From positions 526 through 9,059 of the forward strand of contig DKMV01000385.1 of NCBI GenBank assembly GCA_002469605.1: DNA of 8,534 bases, in the 5' to 3' direction. Positions 6,627 through 8,534 of this stretch are shown piece after piece. A program made the position numbers and the translations under genes. The notes below the pieces were generated by a model, which saw only the letters and a program-made list of their open reading frames with translations, did no database searches and was not told where the DNA came from. Every line of letters begins with the position of its first letter. The stretch's first letter is position 1. This DNA is from Leclercia sp. UBA7405. Lineage in GTDB: Bacteria > Pseudomonadota > Gammaproteobacteria > Enterobacterales > Enterobacteriaceae.

Positions 6627-6656
6627 TATCTCAAAATAGCGTAAAGTTGAGATAGT
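6625..6656. promoter_or_regulatory. Operator 2 upstream of fic: variant copy of the same palindrome
   Basis: ACTATCTCAA (6625-6634) and TTGAGATAGT (6647-6656) are perfect reverse complements with a 12-bp gap, the same geometry as operator 1 and the same motif with one symmetric substitution per half (G to T, C to A). It ends 3 bp before the fic start codon and spans the expected transcription start. It also occupies the place of the ribosome site; no good Shine-Dalgarno is visible, only a weak GAGA. Confidence 0.7.
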
Positions 6657-6659
6657 CTG

Positions 6660-7964
6660 ATGGCGATCAAAAAGCCCCCAACCCATGTCCCATTTAGCCA
6701 GCTTACCGGGCTGTCACTGGACACTCACCTAAAGTACAACCGGGTGCTGGACAGCAAAGGGCGTTATCTGCCTTACGATGAGTTCTGTCGTCGGATCGCC
6801 AAAGGCGAAAACCTGGCGATCGCCTGGCTACTGACGCGCCATGCCCGTGACGCCTCCCTCCAGCGTATTGAATATTATAACGAGGCCGGAATTCAGGCCG
6901 GGTTTACCCTGACGCCCACTATTAGCGCGGTTTGTGAACTGGCGGATAAGCATACCACCCGTCTGGCCCTTAAAGAGACGCTTACCCGCTTGCGCGGAGC
7001 CGGCGCGGAACTTAGCCCATTACAGTTTGAAGAGCCGATCACCTCCTCGCAGCTGGAGGGCGCTAATACCACTACCCTGGTGGCACGCAGCATGCTGGCG
7101 AGCGGAAGAGTACCGCGTACCGAAGACGAGCAGATGATTGCTGGTAATGCGCGGCTGATGGCAGAAATATCGACAACGCTCAGAGAGCCTCTTTCCCCTT
7201 CGCTCATTCGTAAATTCCATGCAACGGGCATGGCGGATATCAACGATGAAAAATATCGGCCCGGCGAGTTCCGCACCACCGGTGACGTGGTGATTGCTGA
7301 TTATGACGGCAACGTGGTTCACCAGCCGCCCGCATCGGCAAGCCTGGAAACTCGTCTACAGAAGGTCAGTGACTGGATAAACGGTCAGGATGACTATATT
7401 CACCCGCTGGTTAAAGCGTGCATTCTGCACTTTATGATTGCCCATGAGCATCCCTTCAGAGATGGCAACGGACGTACCAGTCGGGCACTCTTCTACTGGT
7501 ACATGCTTAAGTCGGGCTATGACGCCTTTCAGTATGTATCGATCAGCCAGCTGCTACATGCCGCGCCGGTGCAATATGCAAAAAGCTATCAGTACACTGA
7601 AACAGACGCTATGGATCTCACCTATTTTATTGAATATCAGATGAGCGTGATCCGTCGGGCTATCCAGCGGCTATTAAGTCATGTGGACGCTATGGCAAGC
7701 CGCGCGGCCAGAATAGACCATTTTCTTTTTGAAAAGGGCGTCCTGGCAAAACTGACAAGCCGTCAAATAATGTTGTTAAATATTATCCTGGCGGCACCAG
7801 CTAACGACTATTCCGCGGCTGGGGTGGCTCAGGCGTTGGGTGTCTCTGACAATACTGCTCGCAATGATTTACGCGCACTGGCGCGAGAAAACCTCCTTGA
7901 GAAGCACGCCGCTAACGATCAGAAAACGGTTTACCGGGTGGCAAGGGAGCTGCGAAATGCCTGA
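6660..7964 (+). CDS. Class II Fic-family protein with C-terminal winged helix-turn-helix-like region
   Basis: A 434-residue Fic protein. The catalytic motif HPFRDGNGRTSR is complete (His264 to Arg275), so transfer of a nucleotide moiety (AMP in studied relatives) onto a target hydroxyl is expected. The N-terminal inhibitory motif (S/T)xxxE(G/N) is present as SSQLEG (Ser129, Glu133, Gly134), placing it in class II, where the glutamate restrains activity from within the same chain and no separate antitoxin is needed. The C-terminus (about 385-414, SAAGVAQALGVSDNTARNDL) looks like a winged helix-turn-helix. No signal peptide is present, so it is cytoplasmic. ATG 6660 is the natural start. It sits alone between opgD and rimL, where E. 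coli K-12 has ydcH, and its coding sequence looks less GC-rich than its neighbours, suggesting acquisition. The target protein is unknown. The two palindromes upstream and the C-terminal fold suggest autoregulation. Confidence 0.93.
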   Translation: MAIKKPPTHVPFSQLTGLSLDTHLKYNRVLDSKGRYLPYDEFCRRIAKGENLAIAWLLTRHARDASLQRIEYYNEAGIQAGFTLTPTISAVCELADKHTTRLALKETLTRLRGAGAELSPLQFEEPITSSQLEGANTTTLVARSMLASGRVPRTEDEQMIAGNARLMAEISTTLREPLSPSLIRKFHATGMADINDEKYRPGEFRTTGDVVIADYDGNVVHQPPASASLETRLQKVSDWINGQDDYIHPLVKACILHFMIAHEHPFRDGNGRTSRALFYWYMLKSGYDAFQYVSISQLLHAAPVQYAKSYQYTETDAMDLTYFIEYQMSVIRRAIQRLLSHVDAMASRAARIDHFLFEKGVLAKLTSRQIMLLNIILAAPANDYSAAGVAQALGVSDNTARNDLRALARENLLEKHAANDQKTVYRVARELRNA

Positions 7965-8025
7965 CGTTGTCCCGGGCTGCGATACAGAGTCTCATGGTCG
8001 CTCATGTAGGGAACCCCCCCCTTTT

Positions 8026-8080
8026 TTCAGGCGTAGCCGCGCGCGGCTAATCTGCATAAACTACGCTAAACCCGCCTGAA
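8026..8080 (+). promoter_or_regulatory. Nested inverted repeats in the fic-rimL gap (possible structured rimL leader)
   Basis: The 126-bp gap (7965-8090) has no gene. TTCAGGCG (8026-8033) pairs with CGCCTGAA (8073-8080), and directly inside lies the perfect palindrome TAGCCGCG/CGCGGCTA (8034-8049). A competing pairing is GCGTAG (8031-8036) with CTACGC (8061-8066). The outer right arm ends just before the rimL ribosome site GAGGA (8083-8087). A C8-T6 run (8014-8027) precedes the whole. No convincing promoter or intrinsic terminator for fic is visible. Confidence 0.35.
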
Positions 8081-8090
8081 GTGAGGAATT

Positions 8091-8534
8091 ATGACCAGCA
8101 CCGCTCCTGAAATTATCCCCGTCTGCGACAACATCGAACTGCGCGCCGTGGCCGAAGACCACGCCGGAGAGCTGCATCGGCTGGTGGTGAAAAACCGCGC
8201 CTGGCTACAGAACTTTCTCGACTGGCCGCAGTATGTGGGAACCGTTGAGGACAGCCTGAAGAACATCCAGAGCAACCGGATGCTGCACGAGCGCGGTTAC
8301 GCCAAAATGTTTCTCATCTTTCGGGATAACACCATGGTCGGGGTGCTGTCGTTTAACTCCATTGAGCCGCTGAATAAAACCGGCTATATCGGCTACTGGC
8401 TGGATGAAGAGCAGCAGGGGCAGGGGATCCTCTCCCGGGCGCTACAGGCCTTTATTCACTATTATGCCGAACGCCGGGAGATCCGCCGGTTTGTGATCAA
8501 ATGCCGGGTGGATAACGCCGCCAGCAACCGGGTG
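8091..8534 (+). CDS. rimL: RimL, ribosomal protein L12 serine N-acetyltransferase (3' end outside window)
   Basis: The first 148 codons of a GNAT acetyltransferase, running off the window. It aligns throughout with E. coli RimL (179 aa), sharing RGYAKMF, GVLSF, IEPLNKT, GYWLDE and FVIKCRVDN, so about 30 residues are missing. RimL acetylates the N-terminal serine of ribosomal protein L12 with acetyl-CoA, giving L7. The acetyl-CoA-binding turn is visible as QQGQGI (Gln109, Gly110, Gly112). ATG 8091 follows GAGGA (8083-8087) closely; the N-terminus MTSTAPEIIPV is a few residues longer than the E. coli one. It lies 126 bp after fic on the same strand. In E. coli K-12 ydcH would precede it; no YdcH-like sequence is seen here. 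Confidence 0.95.
   Translation, partial: MTSTAPEIIPVCDNIELRAVAEDHAGELHRLVVKNRAWLQNFLDWPQYVGTVEDSLKNIQSNRMLHERGYAKMFLIFRDNTMVGVLSFNSIEPLNKTGYIGYWLDEEQQGQGILSRALQAFIHYYAERREIRRFVIKCRVDNAASNRV

Noticed and set aside
6573..6656. Repeats before fic as a CRISPR array or transposon ends
   Set aside because: There are only four 10-bp half-sites arranged as two palindromes around a promoter, with no longer direct repeats and no matching copy found at the far end of fic.
7965..8090. A ydcH gene or its remnant in the gap before rimL
   Set aside because: No frame in this 126-bp stretch resembles the YdcH sequence, and the gap is too short for the full gene.

Overview
The window looks like chromosomal DNA of an Enterobacteriaceae member in the Klebsiella/Enterobacter neighbourhood. 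It is GC-rich, has enteric-style codon use, and its opgD and rimL products are recognisably very close to the E. coli proteins. The species cannot be named from the sequence alone. From memory, E. coli K-12 has the order ydcJ - opgD - ydcH - rimL. Here the same backbone is interrupted twice: four accessory genes lie between the ydcJ end and opgD, and a fic gene stands where ydcH would be expected.

Layout. Positions 2-187 are the C-terminal end of a YdcJ/HglS-type 2-oxoadipate dioxygenase/decarboxylase. 230-1738 is a type-B carboxylesterase on the same strand. It converges on, and overlaps by 14 bp, a LysR-type regulator (1725-2567, minus strand). The regulator is divergent from a two-gene unit: a YbdL-like PLP aminotransferase (2680-3849) and a secreted amino-acid-type solute-binding protein (3861-4634), 11 nt apart and closed by a strong intrinsic terminator (4652-4687). 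The 112-bp divergent gap carries overlapping TTGTC/GACAA inverted repeats, the likely LysR operator. No permease or ATPase gene accompanies the binding protein.

4688-4884 holds a TATAAT box and a possible 40-codon reading frame that overlaps the opgD start as ATGA. opgD (4885-6540) encodes a Tat-exported periplasmic glucan enzyme. After it, 6573-6656 holds two palindromes of the same motif and identical geometry (ACTATCKCAA-N12-TTGMGATAGT). They straddle a good extended -10 promoter and run up to the start of fic (6660-7964). The Fic protein has an intact catalytic motif, an N-terminal inhibitory motif and a C-terminal winged-helix-like region, so autoregulation is an attractive hypothesis. 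rimL (8091 to the window edge) follows a 126-bp gap with nested inverted repeats and no trace of ydcH.

How the parts may work together. The LysR/aminotransferase/binding-protein unit looks like a small amino-acid or keto-acid uptake and transamination module. Its binding protein has lost several canonical ligand contacts, including the aspartate that normally holds the alpha-ammonium group. The most noteworthy item is the fic gene with its duplicated, geometrically identical operators.
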